From: Gemmatimonadota bacterium
Lineage (GTDB): Bacteria; Gemmatimonadota; Gemmatimonadetes; Longimicrobiales; Gaopeijiaceae
Direction: 5' to 3'
DNA: 50,483 nucleotides
NCBI GenBank assembly: GCA_028874985.1
Contig: JAPPGI010000174.1
Span: forward strand, 1-50,483
Position numbers and translations under genes: made by a program. Under the pieces are notes generated by a model, which worked only from the letters and a program-made list of their open reading frames with translations, ran no database searches and was not told the DNA's origin. Numbering within the stretch: the first letter of the stretch is position 1; every line of letters begins with the position of its first letter. Of this stretch, positions 1 to 7,829 are shown piece after piece.

Positions 1-78
1 AAACTACAACCACATGTCAGCCCGGCGCCTCGCCGCTCTCGGTGCTCGCGGGGCTCTATCCACGGACTGTAAACTCCC

Positions 79-2016
79 ATGAACAGCACCCCCATGAACA
101 GCGAATCCATCCGCGTCACCCTCCCCGACGGCCGCGCCGTCGCACTGCCCCCGGGCTGCAGCGCGGCCGACCTCGCCGCCGCAATCGGCCCCGGTCTGGC
201 CCGGGCGGCCCTCGCGGCGGTCGTCGACGGCGAAATCGTCGACCTGAACCGCCCCCTCGCCGACGGCGCGTCGGTGCGCCTCCTCACCGACCGCGACCCC
301 GAAGCGCTCGGAGTGCTGCGCCATTCGGCGGCCCACGTGCTGGCCACAGCCGTGCGCGAACTGGTCCCCGGCGCCGGCATCGGCTTCGGGCCCGCCATCG
401 ACGACGGCTTCTACTACGACTTCGACGTTCCCGAGCCCTTCACCCCGGACCAGGTAGAGGCCATCGAGAAGCGCATGGGCGAAGTCATCCGTGCCGACCA
501 TCCCTTCGAACGGCGCGTCGTTACCCGCGACGAGGCGCTCGAGCTCTTCGCCGACGACCCCCTCAAGCTCGAACGGCTCGTCGAGTTCGCCGACGACGAA
601 GTCATCACCGTCTACCGCGACGGGCCCTTCCTGGACCTCTGCCGGGGGCCCCACATTCCCACCACCGGCAGGCTCCGGCACTTCAAGCTCCTCAGCGCGG
701 CAGGCGCATACTGGCGCGGCGACGAGCGCCGCCGGATGCTCCAGCGCATCTACGGCACCGCCTTCTTCACGAAGAAGGACCTTCGCACCCACCTGCACCG
801 CCTGGAGGAGGCGAAGAAGCGCGACCACCGCGTTCTGGGCAAGCGCCTCGATCTCTTCTCCATCCAGGAGGAGGTCGGCCCCGGCTTCGTCCTCTGGCAC
901 CCCAACGGCGGCCGCGTCCGGCGCATCATCGAGGACTTCCTGCGCGACACCCTGGTCGAGCACGGCTACGAGATCGTCTACACGCCGCACGTCGCCAGCG
1001 AGGAACTCTACCGCATCTCGGGCCACCTGGACGTCTTCGCCGACGACATGTTCCCGGCCATGGACGACGACGGCGACCGGTTCCGCATGAAGCCGATGAA
1101 CTGCCCCCACCACTTCATGATCTACCGCTCGCAGACCCGCTCCTACCGGGACCTGCCGCTGCGCTTCGCGGAGCTGGGGACCTGCTACCGCTACGAGCGC
1201 TCGGGGACGCTGCACGGCATGCTGCGGGTGCGCTCGTTCACCCAGGACGACGCCCACATCTTCATCCGCGAGGACCAGATCGCCGACGAGTACAACCGCC
1301 TCCTGGACCTGGGCGACCACCTGCTCAGGGTCTTCGGCTACGAGTACCGCACGGCGCTCTCCACCCGCCCCGAAAAGGCGATCGGCGACCCGGCGGTGTA
1401 CGACGCGGCCTCCGACCGGCTGGCCGGCGTGCTGCGCGACCGCGGGCTCGACTACGAGCTCGACGAGGGGGGCGGCGCCTTCTACGGGCCCAAGGTCGAC
1501 GTCCTCGTCACCGATGCGCTGGGGCGGGAGTGGCAGGGCGGGACCTTCCAGCTCGACTTCCTCATGCCGGAGCGCTTCGGGCTCGAGTACGTGGGCGCGG
1601 ACAACCGGCGCCACCGCGCGGTGGTCGTCCACCGCACCCTGCTCGGGTCGATGGAGCGCTTCATCGGCGGCCTGATCGAGCACTACGGGGGGGCGTTCCC
1701 GCTCTGGCTGGCACCGGAGCAGGTGCGGATCCTGCCGGTCTCGGAGCAGTGGACGGAGTCGGCGCGGGAACTCGTGGCCCGGCTGCGGGCGGAAGGGCTA
1801 CGCGTGGAGCTGGACGATCGCGACACGCTCGGCTACAGGATCCGCGCCGCCGAGATGCGGAAGGTGCCGTACATGGGGATCGTGGGGGAGCGCGAGGCGG
1901 AGGCCGGGACGGTGTCGGTGCGGATGCGGGGGGCGGGGAGGAAACAGGTGGCGATGGGGCGCGGTGAGTTCGTGGAGCGGCTCAAGGGCGAGGTGGAGCG
2001 GCGGGCGTTGGGTTGA
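79..2016 (+). CDS. thrS: Threonyl-tRNA synthetase
   Basis: Class II aminoacyl-tRNA synthetase that charges tRNA-Thr in the cytoplasm. 645 residues, the normal full length. Domains in order: TGS (about 9-70), editing domain with HSAAH (about 84) and CRGPH (about 188), catalytic core (about 260-540), anticodon-binding domain to the end. The zinc ligands expected of the family are visible: Cys in MNCPHH (about 341), His in DDAHIF (about 391) and His in VVHRTLLGS (about 516). Two in-frame ATGs exist, at 79 and 94; both leave the TGS domain whole and neither has a clear ribosome binding site, so the choice of 79 is by length only. It heads the conserved thrS-infC-rpmI-rplT-pheS-pheT order, but a 362-base gap with a terminator-like hairpin separates it from infC. 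Confidence 0.98.
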   Translation: MNSTPMNSESIRVTLPDGRAVALPPGCSAADLAAAIGPGLARAALAAVVDGEIVDLNRPLADGASVRLLTDRDPEALGVLRHSAAHVLATAVRELVPGAGIGFGPAIDDGFYYDFDVPEPFTPDQVEAIEKRMGEVIRADHPFERRVVTRDEALELFADDPLKLERLVEFADDEVITVYRDGPFLDLCRGPHIPTTGRLRHFKLLSAAGAYWRGDERRRMLQRIYGTAFFTKKDLRTHLHRLEEAKKRDHRVLGKRLDLFSIQEEVGPGFVLWHPNGGRVRRIIEDFLRDTLVEHGYEIVYTPHVASEELYRISGHLDVFADDMFPAMDDDGDRFRMKPMNCPHHFMIYRSQTRSYRDLPLRFAELGTCYRYERSGTLHGMLRVRSFTQDDAHIFIREDQIADEYNRLLDLGDHLLRVFGYEYRTALSTRPEKAIGDPAVYDAASDRLAGVLRDRGLDYELDEGGGAFYGPKVDVLVTDALGREWQGGTFQLDFLMPERFGLEYVGADNRRHRAVVVHRTLLGSMERFIGGLIEHYGGAFPLWLAPEQVRILPVSEQWTESARELVARLRAEGLRVELDDRDTLGYRIRAAEMRKVPYMGIVGEREAEAGTVSVRMRGAGRKQVAMGRGEFVERLKGEVERRALG

Positions 2017-2281
2017 GGTTGGGGTCCTGGCCGTCCCGGATTTCAGTTCGGGTATCGTCGCTGCGGCGCATAAAGGCATCGGACCATCATCAAGAGAGCC
2101 TTGACATTCGCCCCCGCGAATCGCCACCATTGTGATCTGCAAAGCCCCTCTTGTGAGCGGGCTCCGGATCACCTGCGGAACCACAAGTCAGGAAGCAGAG
2201 GACTGACCGCCTCTCACCCCAGCTAGACGGGCTTCCGGGTCACAGGTCGGCGGGCGCTACGCTCCGTCCGGCAGGTCACGT

Positions 2282-2310
2282 GGCCCGGGTCTACCCGGGC
2301 CTTTCCGTTT
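2282..2310 (+). terminator. Terminator-like hairpin ahead of infC
   Basis: GGCCCGGG (2282-2289), loop TCTA, CCCGGGCC (2294-2301), then TTTCCGTTT: a perfect 8-bp stem with a U-rich tail. It lies about 265 bases after the thrS stop and about 70 before the infC start. It could simply end thrS transcripts or act as an attenuator in the infC-rpmI-rplT leader, as known in Firmicutes; the sequence alone does not decide. The rest of the 2017-2378 gap shows a TTGACA at 2101 without a well-placed -10 and nothing else I can name. Confidence 0.6.
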
Positions 2311-2378
2311 GTGGGCCGCGGGATCGGGCACGGAAGGACGGCGGCGCGGCCGCCCCGACAACCAAGGAGAATCTCAAG

Positions 2379-2894
2379 ATCGCAGAAAAACGCGTCCGGG
2401 TGAACGAACAGATCCGGATCAGTCCGATCCGGCTGATTGCGGAGGGCGGGGGACAGATCGGGATCGTTTCGCTGGACGAGGCGCGCGCCCGGGCCGCCGA
2501 GATGGGACTCGACCTGGTCGAGGTGGCTCCCGACTCGAGGCCGCCCGTGGTCCGCATGATGGACTACGGGAAGTACAAGTACAAGGCGGCGCGCGCCGCC
2601 CGGGAGGCCAGGAGGAAGCAGCACACCACCCAGATCAAGGAGGTGAAGTTCCGGCCGGGAATCGAGGACCACGACTACGAGTTCAAGCTGCGCCACGCGC
2701 GGCGCTTTCTCGCGGAGGGCAACAAGGTGAAACTCACCATGATGTTCCGTGGACGGCAGATCACCCACCCCGAGCTGGGACGGCAGGTACTGCTGCGTCT
2801 CACCGAGGACCTCGGCGAGTACGGGAAGATCGAGCAGTACCCGAACTTCGAGGGCCGCCAGATGTCCATGATCCTGACTCCCATCAAGAACTGA
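2379..2894 (+). CDS. infC: Translation initiation factor IF-3, ATC start
   Basis: IF3 binds the 30S subunit and enforces correct start-codon and initiator tRNA selection. The product is 171 residues with the N-domain ([14 protein letters not shown]), a basic linker and the C-domain ([19 protein letters not shown]), close to the usual 170-180. The frame stays open upstream to a GTG at 2280, but that start would add 33 unrelated residues and would begin inside the terminator-like hairpin. The better start is ATC at 2379: AAGGAG at 2364-2369 lies 9 bases ahead and the family N-terminus begins right there. Non-canonical AUU/AUC/AUA starts are a known property of infC and allow IF3 to repress its own translation. 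Followed by rpmI after 91 bases. Confidence 0.95.
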   Translation: MAEKRVRVNEQIRISPIRLIAEGGGQIGIVSLDEARARAAEMGLDLVEVAPDSRPPVVRMMDYGKYKYKAARAAREARRKQHTTQIKEVKFRPGIEDHDYEFKLRHARRFLAEGNKVKLTMMFRGRQITHPELGRQVLLRLTEDLGEYGKIEQYPNFEGRQMSMILTPIKN

Positions 2895-2985
2895 CCGGCG
2901 AGGCGGACCGTCACGGAGCCCTCGCGCTCCGGGTACCCCGGCCATCCCTCCGCTCAGCCAAACACGGAATCGCAGGGAGGAACCC

Positions 2986-3183
2986 ATGCCCAAGATGAAG
3001 TCGAACCGGGGCGCCGCGAAGCGCTTCCGGACAACCGGAACCGGAAAGCTCAGGAGGATGCGGGCCAGCAAGTCTCACATCCTGACCAAGAAGAACCGGA
3101 AGCGGAAGCGTCGGCTGCGTTCGTCGACATCGGCTGCCAAGGCCGATGTGGCGCGCGTGCGGCGGATGCTGCCGGGAACATAG
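2986..3183 (+). CDS. rpmI: 50S ribosomal protein L35
   Basis: Small, very basic ribosomal protein of the large subunit, 65 residues as usual. It begins [14 protein letters not shown] and contains the family pattern of Lys/Arg-rich stretches around [21 protein letters not shown] ribosome binding site stands just upstream (AGGGAGGAACCC then ATG). It lies between infC and rplT, the standard arrangement, and is probably transcribed with them; rplT starts 28 bases after its stop. Confidence 0.97.
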   Translation: MPKMKSNRGAAKRFRTTGTGKLRRMRASKSHILTKKNRKRKRRLRSSTSAAKADVARVRRMLPGT

Positions 3184-3211
3184 AAGCCAGGGAAACGAGG
3201 AGAGGAGACCG

Positions 3212-3571
3212 ATGCCGCGCTCGACCCGCGCCGTCGCACGCAACAAGCGCAAGAAGAAGGTCCTCAGGGCCGCAAAAGGGTATTTCGGGGGACGAAAGAA
3301 CCTCTACCGCACGGCCAAGGACGCCGTGGAAAAGGGCTGGGAGCACGCCTACCGCGACCGGAGGAAGAAGAAACGCAACTTCCGCCGGCTGTGGATCACC
3401 CGGATCAACGCCGCCGCCCGGCAGAACGACCTTTCCTACTCCCGCTTCATGAACGGGCTCCGGCGCGCCGGGGTCGAACTCGACCGCAAGGCGCTGGCCG
3501 ACCTGGCGATTCGCAGCCCGGAAGCCTTTTCGTCGCTTGCGGACCGGGCGAAGTCGGCGCTGAAGAACTAG
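3212..3571 (+). CDS. rplT: 50S ribosomal protein L20
   Basis: Large-subunit protein that binds 23S rRNA early in assembly; in several bacteria it also represses its own operon. 119 residues, normal length, beginning [18 protein letters not shown] with the conserved [15 protein letters not shown] and the globular C-terminal half ([20 protein letters not shown]). The start ATG at 3212 follows an AGGAGA site; a longer open frame upstream overlaps rpmI and does not match the family. No L20-binding pseudoknot could be recognised by eye in the leader. Confidence 0.97.
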   Translation: MPRSTRAVARNKRKKKVLRAAKGYFGGRKNLYRTAKDAVEKGWEHAYRDRRKKKRNFRRLWITRINAAARQNDLSYSRFMNGLRRAGVELDRKALADLAIRSPEAFSSLADRAKSALKN

Positions 3572-3618
3572 CGGCGCACCGGCTGGGGAAGACGTACGGG
3601 GTCGGCGGGGGTGCATCC

Positions 3619-4629
3619 GTGATCGAAGACCTCCGGAGGCTCGAGCGGGAGGCACTCGCGGCGATTGCCGCCGCGGCGGGTCTCGATGAGCTCGAGCAGG
3701 TTCGCGTCCGTTACCTGGGCCGCAGGGAGGGGCGGATCTCGGCGGTGCTGCGACGACTGGGGCGGCTGAGTCCCGAGGAGCGACCGGCGGTGGGCGCCGC
3801 CGCGAACCGTGCTAAGACCGCCGTGGCCGAAGCGCTGAAGAACCGCCTTGCGGAGCTGGAAGCCGTGGCGGCTCCGGACCGCGACGGTGTGGATCTCACC
3901 CTTCCCGCACGGGGCAGGTGGCGCGGGACGATCCACCCCGTCAGCCGGGTGATCGACGACATCTGGGCGATCTTCCGCAGCCTGGGCTTCACGCGCGCCC
4001 GGGGGCCCGAGGTCGACACCGAGTGGTACAACTTCGTCGCCCTCAACACGCCGCTGGACCACCCCGCCGCCGACGAGCAGGACACCCTGTACCTCGGCCC
4101 CGGCCTCCTGCTTCGCAGCCACACCTCGCCGGTGCAGATCCGCACGATGGAGCAGTACCCGCCGCCGATCCGGATCATCGCGCCGGGAATGGTCTATCGC
4201 CGCGACACCTACGACGCGACCCACACGCCCGCCTTCGCGCAGATCGAGGGGCTGGTGGTGGACGAGGGCGTCACCTTCGTGGACCTCAAGGCCACGCTGG
4301 CCGAGTTCGCGCGGCGCTTCTGGGGGCCCGGGACCCGGGTCCGCTTCCGACCGTCGTTCTTCCCGTTCACGGAGCCGTCGGCCGAGGTGGATGTGAAGCG
4401 CGTGATCGTGCGCGAGGACGGCGCGGATGAGGAGACCGACTGGATCGAGATCATGGGTGCGGGGATGGTCGACCCGGCCGTGCTGGACAACGTGGGCTAC
4501 GACTCCGAGCGCTACACCGGGTGGGCCTTCGGGATGGGACCGGCCCGGGTGGCGCTGCTGCGCCACGGGGTGCGCGATCTCCGGCTCTTCTACGAGAACG
4601 ACATGCGCTTCCTGGGGCAGTTCAGGTGA
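3619..4629 (+). CDS. pheS: Phenylalanyl-tRNA synthetase alpha subunit
   Basis: Catalytic subunit of the alpha2-beta2 enzyme that charges tRNA-Phe. 336 residues from GTG 3619 (MIEDLRRLEREALAAI), compared with 327 in E. coli; the frame is open further up into rplT but only this start gives the family N-terminus, a coiled-coil arm of about 85 residues. Class II motif 2 (FRPSFFPFTEPSAEVDV) and motif 3 (GMGPARVALL) are intact, and the C-terminus DMRFLGQFR is typical. The stop overlaps the GTG of pheT by four bases (GTGA), so the two subunits are probably translationally coupled. Confidence 0.97.
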   Translation: MIEDLRRLEREALAAIAAAAGLDELEQVRVRYLGRREGRISAVLRRLGRLSPEERPAVGAAANRAKTAVAEALKNRLAELEAVAAPDRDGVDLTLPARGRWRGTIHPVSRVIDDIWAIFRSLGFTRARGPEVDTEWYNFVALNTPLDHPAADEQDTLYLGPGLLLRSHTSPVQIRTMEQYPPPIRIIAPGMVYRRDTYDATHTPAFAQIEGLVVDEGVTFVDLKATLAEFARRFWGPGTRVRFRPSFFPFTEPSAEVDVKRVIVREDGADEETDWIEIMGAGMVDPAVLDNVGYDSERYTGWAFGMGPARVALLRHGVRDLRLFYENDMRFLGQFR

Positions 4630-7034
4630 AGGTCTCCTACCGCTGGGTCCGCGACGTGGCCCCCGGCATCGGACTTACGGCCACCGGGGCGATTGAGCGG
4701 CTGGCGCGGCGCGGCGCGCCGGTGGAGGAGGTCGTCGACCTGGCGGAGGGCCTGGGGGACGTGGTCATCGGGCGGGTCCTGGAGGCGAGGCCGCACCCGA
4801 ACGCCGACCGCTTGACGCTTTGCCGGGTGGTCGGGCCCGGGGGCGAGGTGCCGGTGGTCTGCGGAGCTCCGGATGTCCGAGAGGGTGCTTGCTACCCCTT
4901 CGCGCCGGTGGGCGCGGTGCTCCCCGGCGGCTTCACGATCGGAAGACGGAAGATCCGGGGCGAGTACAGCGAGGGCATGTTGTGCTCCGAGCGCGAGCTG
5001 GGGCTGGGGGAGGACCACGCCGGGATCATGCTGCTCGAAGGACGGTACGAGCCGGGCGACCCGTTCGCGATGGCGGTCGGCCTGGACGACCTCCGTTTCG
5101 ATGTCGAGGTGACGCCCAACCGGGGGGACCTGCTTTCACACGTGGGCATCGCGCGGGAGCTTCACCCCGAGGGGCAGGGGGGAATCGTTCTCCCGTCGTT
5201 GCCGGGAATGACTTCGGAACCGGCGCTCTCCTTTGCGCGGGGCTCCTCGGAGAGCGGTTCGGACGGATGTCGGATTATGATCGAGGATCCGGCGCTCTGC
5301 TCCCGGTACCTCGGTGTGGTCGTCCGCGGTGTCACCGTCGGGTCGTCCCCGCGCTGGCTCGCCGACCGGCTGCGGGCCGCGGGAGCGCGGCCCGTCAACA
5401 ACGTTGTGGACGCCACCAACTACGTCATGCTGGAATTGGGACAGCCGCTCCACGCCTTCGACCTGGCGAGGCTGGCCGGCGGCACGATAGTGGTCGGCCG
5501 TGCCCGGCCCGGGGAATCGCTCGTCACGCTCGACGGCGAGGAGCGCCCGCTCACGCCCGAAATGCTGATGATCCGGGACGCGAAGCGGCCCGTGGCGGTG
5601 GCCGGGGTGATGGGGGGCGGGGACTCCGAGGTGTCAGAGCGGACGGTGGACATCCTGCTCGAGTGTGCCCTCTTCGAACCTCGCCGGGTGCGGGCGACGC
5701 GGCGTGCGCTGGGCATGTCCACCGACGCGAGCTACAGGTTCGAGCGCGGGGTGGACCCGGCCACGATGGAGACTGCGGTGACGCGGGCGGCCTCGCTGAT
5801 CCTGGCTGTCGCCGGCGGGGCGCCGGCGGGAGAGGTCATCGATGTTCACCCGGCGCCGTGGAGGGCTCCCACGGTGACGCTCCGGCCATCTCGCGTGCGG
5901 CACGTCCTGGGGGTGGACTTCACGCCGCACGCGATCGCCGGGCTGCTGTCGCCGCTCGGCTACGAGGTGGTGGAGCGGGGGCGCGACGCACTCGAGGTCG
6001 TGGTGCCCGGCCACCGCAGCTACGACACCCTGCGCGAGGTCGACCTCATCGAGGAGGTGGCCCGCACGCACGGCTACGACGCCTTCCCCGAGACCATGTC
6101 CCCCTGGCGGCCCGGAACCGTTCCGGACCATCCCCTCTTCCGGCTCGAGGATGCGCTCAGGGCCGAGCTGGCGGCCGACGGGATCAGCGAGGCGCAGACC
6201 CCGGCGATGGGGCCCGCCCGGCACGGCGACGTGCCGCTGCGGAATCCCATGTCGCGCGACGAGAGCCACCTGCGGCGCGACCTCCTCCCGGGGCTGCTCA
6301 AGCATGTGGAACGGAACACGGCCCGGGGAGTGCGCGATGTGCGACTCTTCGAGATCGGAACCGCCTTCGCGCCGGTCGCGGGGGGGCCGCCGCACGAGTC
6401 GTCGCGGGTGGCGGCGGTGTTGACCGGGCGGCGGACACCGCCGCACTGGTCGGGTCGGGGTGAGCCGTTTGATGTCTACGACGTTTCCCGGGTGCTCGGG
6501 CTGGTCGCCGCGGAGGCGCATCCCGGGGCGCGCGTGGCGCCCGCCGGTACGGAGGCCGTGCCGCATCCGTACCTGCCGGGACGCTGCTACGAGCTGGTGA
6601 CCGGGGCGGGGAAGGTGGTGGGGTGGGGGGGGGAGGTGACTCCCTCGGCCGTGGACGTCCCCCCGTGGGTGGGCGCGGTCGTGGGTGCCGAGGTGGTGCT
6701 TCCCGAGGATCCCCGGCCGAAGCCCGGGGTAACCGCCCGAGACCTGCCGGATCAGCCCGCGTCGGAGCGGGATCTTGCGTTTCTGGTTCCGCCGGACGTT
6801 GCGGCCGGGGACGTTCTCGGCGCGGCCCGCAAGGGTGGCGGGAAGCTGCTGGAGGCGGTGGAGGTCTTCGATCTGTACCTGGGTGACGACCTGCCGTCCG
6901 GGATGCGTTCGCTGGCTCTGCGCTTGCGTTTTCGCGCCCGGGGGCGGACCCTGACGGACAGGGAGGTGGACGGGGCTTGTCGTCGGGTGCTCTGGAAAGT
7001 GAAGGAGAAGACCGGTGTCGAACCAAGGACCTGA
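4626..7034 (+). CDS. pheT: Phenylalanyl-tRNA synthetase beta subunit
   Basis: Beta subunit of PheRS, carrying editing and tRNA recognition. 802 residues from GTG 4626 (MKVSYRWVRDVAPG). Visible in order: N-terminal B1 part, OB-fold EMAP-like tRNA-binding domain (about 38-150, with HPNADRLTLCRVV), B3/B4 editing domain (about 210-380), B5 domain (about 400-475), a catalytic-like fold, and the FDX-ACB anticodon-binding domain at the C-terminus (from about 705, LPDQPASERDLAFLVPPD). Length and order match full-length PheT. The last 20 bases overlap the next small gene. Confidence 0.97.
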   Translation: MKVSYRWVRDVAPGIGLTATGAIERLARRGAPVEEVVDLAEGLGDVVIGRVLEARPHPNADRLTLCRVVGPGGEVPVVCGAPDVREGACYPFAPVGAVLPGGFTIGRRKIRGEYSEGMLCSERELGLGEDHAGIMLLEGRYEPGDPFAMAVGLDDLRFDVEVTPNRGDLLSHVGIARELHPEGQGGIVLPSLPGMTSEPALSFARGSSESGSDGCRIMIEDPALCSRYLGVVVRGVTVGSSPRWLADRLRAAGARPVNNVVDATNYVMLELGQPLHAFDLARLAGGTIVVGRARPGESLVTLDGEERPLTPEMLMIRDAKRPVAVAGVMGGGDSEVSERTVDILLECALFEPRRVRATRRALGMSTDASYRFERGVDPATMETAVTRAASLILAVAGGAPAGEVIDVHPAPWRAPTVTLRPSRVRHVLGVDFTPHAIAGLLSPLGYEVVERGRDALEVVVPGHRSYDTLREVDLIEEVARTHGYDAFPETMSPWRPGTVPDHPLFRLEDALRAELAADGISEAQTPAMGPARHGDVPLRNPMSRDESHLRRDLLPGLLKHVERNTARGVRDVRLFEIGTAFAPVAGGPPHESSRVAAVLTGRRTPPHWSGRGEPFDVYDVSRVLGLVAAEAHPGARVAPAGTEAVPHPYLPGRCYELVTGAGKVVGWGGEVTPSAVDVPPWVGAVVGAEVVLPEDPRPKPGVTARDLPDQPASERDLAFLVPPDVAAGDVLGAARKGGGKLLEAVEVFDLYLGDDLPSGMRSLALRLRFRARGRTLTDREVDGACRRVLWKVKEKTGVEPRT

Positions 7035-7329
7035 GCGGTCGGCGGATTCCCTGCTGCCGGAAATGGACTCGTTGGCAAGGGCCGTCGATCTGGCCGTAGC
7101 CGAAGTGCGAGCCGCCCGGGATCGCGCTTGCGAGGCGGAGGAGCGGGCCGAACGCAACGCCGCGATGCTGCGCCAGTTCGCGGAGGGGAACGAAGACCCG
7201 GGGACACTCGCGCGGCGGGTCGAGGCGCTCGAAGCGGAGAACGCGGATCTCCGCGGGCGAATCGAACAGGGCCGCGCCGGGATCGACCGGATCCTCGCCA
7301 GCATGCGGTTTCTGGAGGACAGGAGATGA
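7015..7329 (+). CDS. Small coiled-coil protein upstream of zapA
   Basis: 104-residue, acidic, Ala/Glu/Arg-rich protein predicted by eye to be almost entirely coiled coil (roughly residues 14-100, with heptad-like leucines in RRVEALEAENADLRGRIEQG). No signal peptide, membrane segment or catalytic motif. Start is GTG 7015 with AAGGAG about 9 bases upstream, inside the end of pheT. Its TGA overlaps the ATG of zapA (ATGA), so the two are likely made together. By size, composition and position it could be a ZapB- or FtsB-like partner of the division apparatus, but that is inference and no family can be named from sequence alone. Confidence 0.75.
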   Translation: MSNQGPERSADSLLPEMDSLARAVDLAVAEVRAARDRACEAEERAERNAAMLRQFAEGNEDPGTLARRVEALEAENADLRGRIEQGRAGIDRILASMRFLEDRR

Positions 7330-7631
7330 GCGTTCCGGCGGATGGGTCGCGGACCACCGTGCGGGTTGAGATCGCCGGTGACAAGTACACGTTGCGCACC
7401 GATGCGGACGAAGAGTACACGCGCCGCTGCGCGGCACTCGTTGACGAACGGATGCGGGCGATCGGCGGAGAGTCCGGGCTGAGTGCGAAGAAGACCGCCA
7501 TCATGGCGGCGCTCTCACTGTCCGACGATCTGTTGCAGCAGCAGGAGAGATTCCGGGACGGGGCGCTGGCGCTCTCGGGACGTCTGCGGGAAGCGCTGGC
7601 CGAGACCCCGGCGGAGAGCGAACCCGGGTAG
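7326..7631 (+). CDS. zapA: Cell division protein ZapA
   Basis: ZapA binds FtsZ and bundles its filaments at midcell. 101 residues: an N-terminal part with the family pattern (TTVRVEIAGDKYTLRTDADEEY), a conserved block around VDERMRAIGG and LSAKKTAIMAALSLSDDLL, then a coiled-coil tail. Length is normal. AGGAG sits directly upstream in the end of the preceding coiled-coil gene, whose stop it overlaps by four bases. After its stop there is a 198-base gap with a candidate promoter for rny. Confidence 0.9.
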   Translation: MSVPADGSRTTVRVEIAGDKYTLRTDADEEYTRRCAALVDERMRAIGGESGLSAKKTAIMAALSLSDDLLQQQERFRDGALALSGRLREALAETPAESEPG

Positions 7632-7704
7632 ACGCCGAGGGGCGGCCCACCGGCCCGTCGCCTGCGGACGGGACAAACCCGCCCTGCCGCCGGGTCGGGC
7701 TTAC

Positions 7705-7734
7705 TTGCGACAGGTTCGTGAGATGGCCTATTGT
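7705..7734 (+). promoter_or_regulatory. Candidate sigma-70 promoter of rny
   Basis: TTGCGA (7705-7710), 18-base spacer, TATTGT (7729-7734); expected start of transcription near 7741, giving an rny leader of about 88 bases. Just upstream, 7686-7700, CCCG..CGGG can pair and may end zapA transcripts. Supported only by match to consensus and position. Confidence 0.45.
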
Positions 7735-7829
7735 AGCTATGCAATCCCGGAGCGCACGTCGGCGGGACCGGGGAGCGCTCTCCTATCGACTCATACGGCC
7801 GGGCTCCGGTTCGGTCTTGGAGAAAATAC

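Noticed and set aside
1-78. T-box leader before thrS
   Set aside because: Only 78 bases are visible and no T-box motif or terminator is present.
4-1683. Long open frame on the minus strand opposite thrS (559 codons), and similar ones opposite pheT, rny, hutH and argH
   Set aside because: GC-rich coding DNA leaves long antisense frames. None of these has a recognisable family, a ribosome binding site or sensible composition, while the other strand encodes well-known proteins.
2101-2133. TTGACA as -35 of an infC promoter
   Set aside because: The nearest -10-like element (CATTGT at 2128) is 21 bases away, too far for a sigma-70 promoter.
2171-2190. GGATCACCTGCGG resembling the 3' end of 16S rRNA
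   Set aside because: Only a dozen bases match, the CCTCC core is broken and nothing else of 16S is present.
7632-7829. 6S RNA gene (ssrS), which often follows zapA
   Set aside because: The gap is 198 bases, the closing stem and central bubble could not be built, and a promoter for rny sits in its middle.
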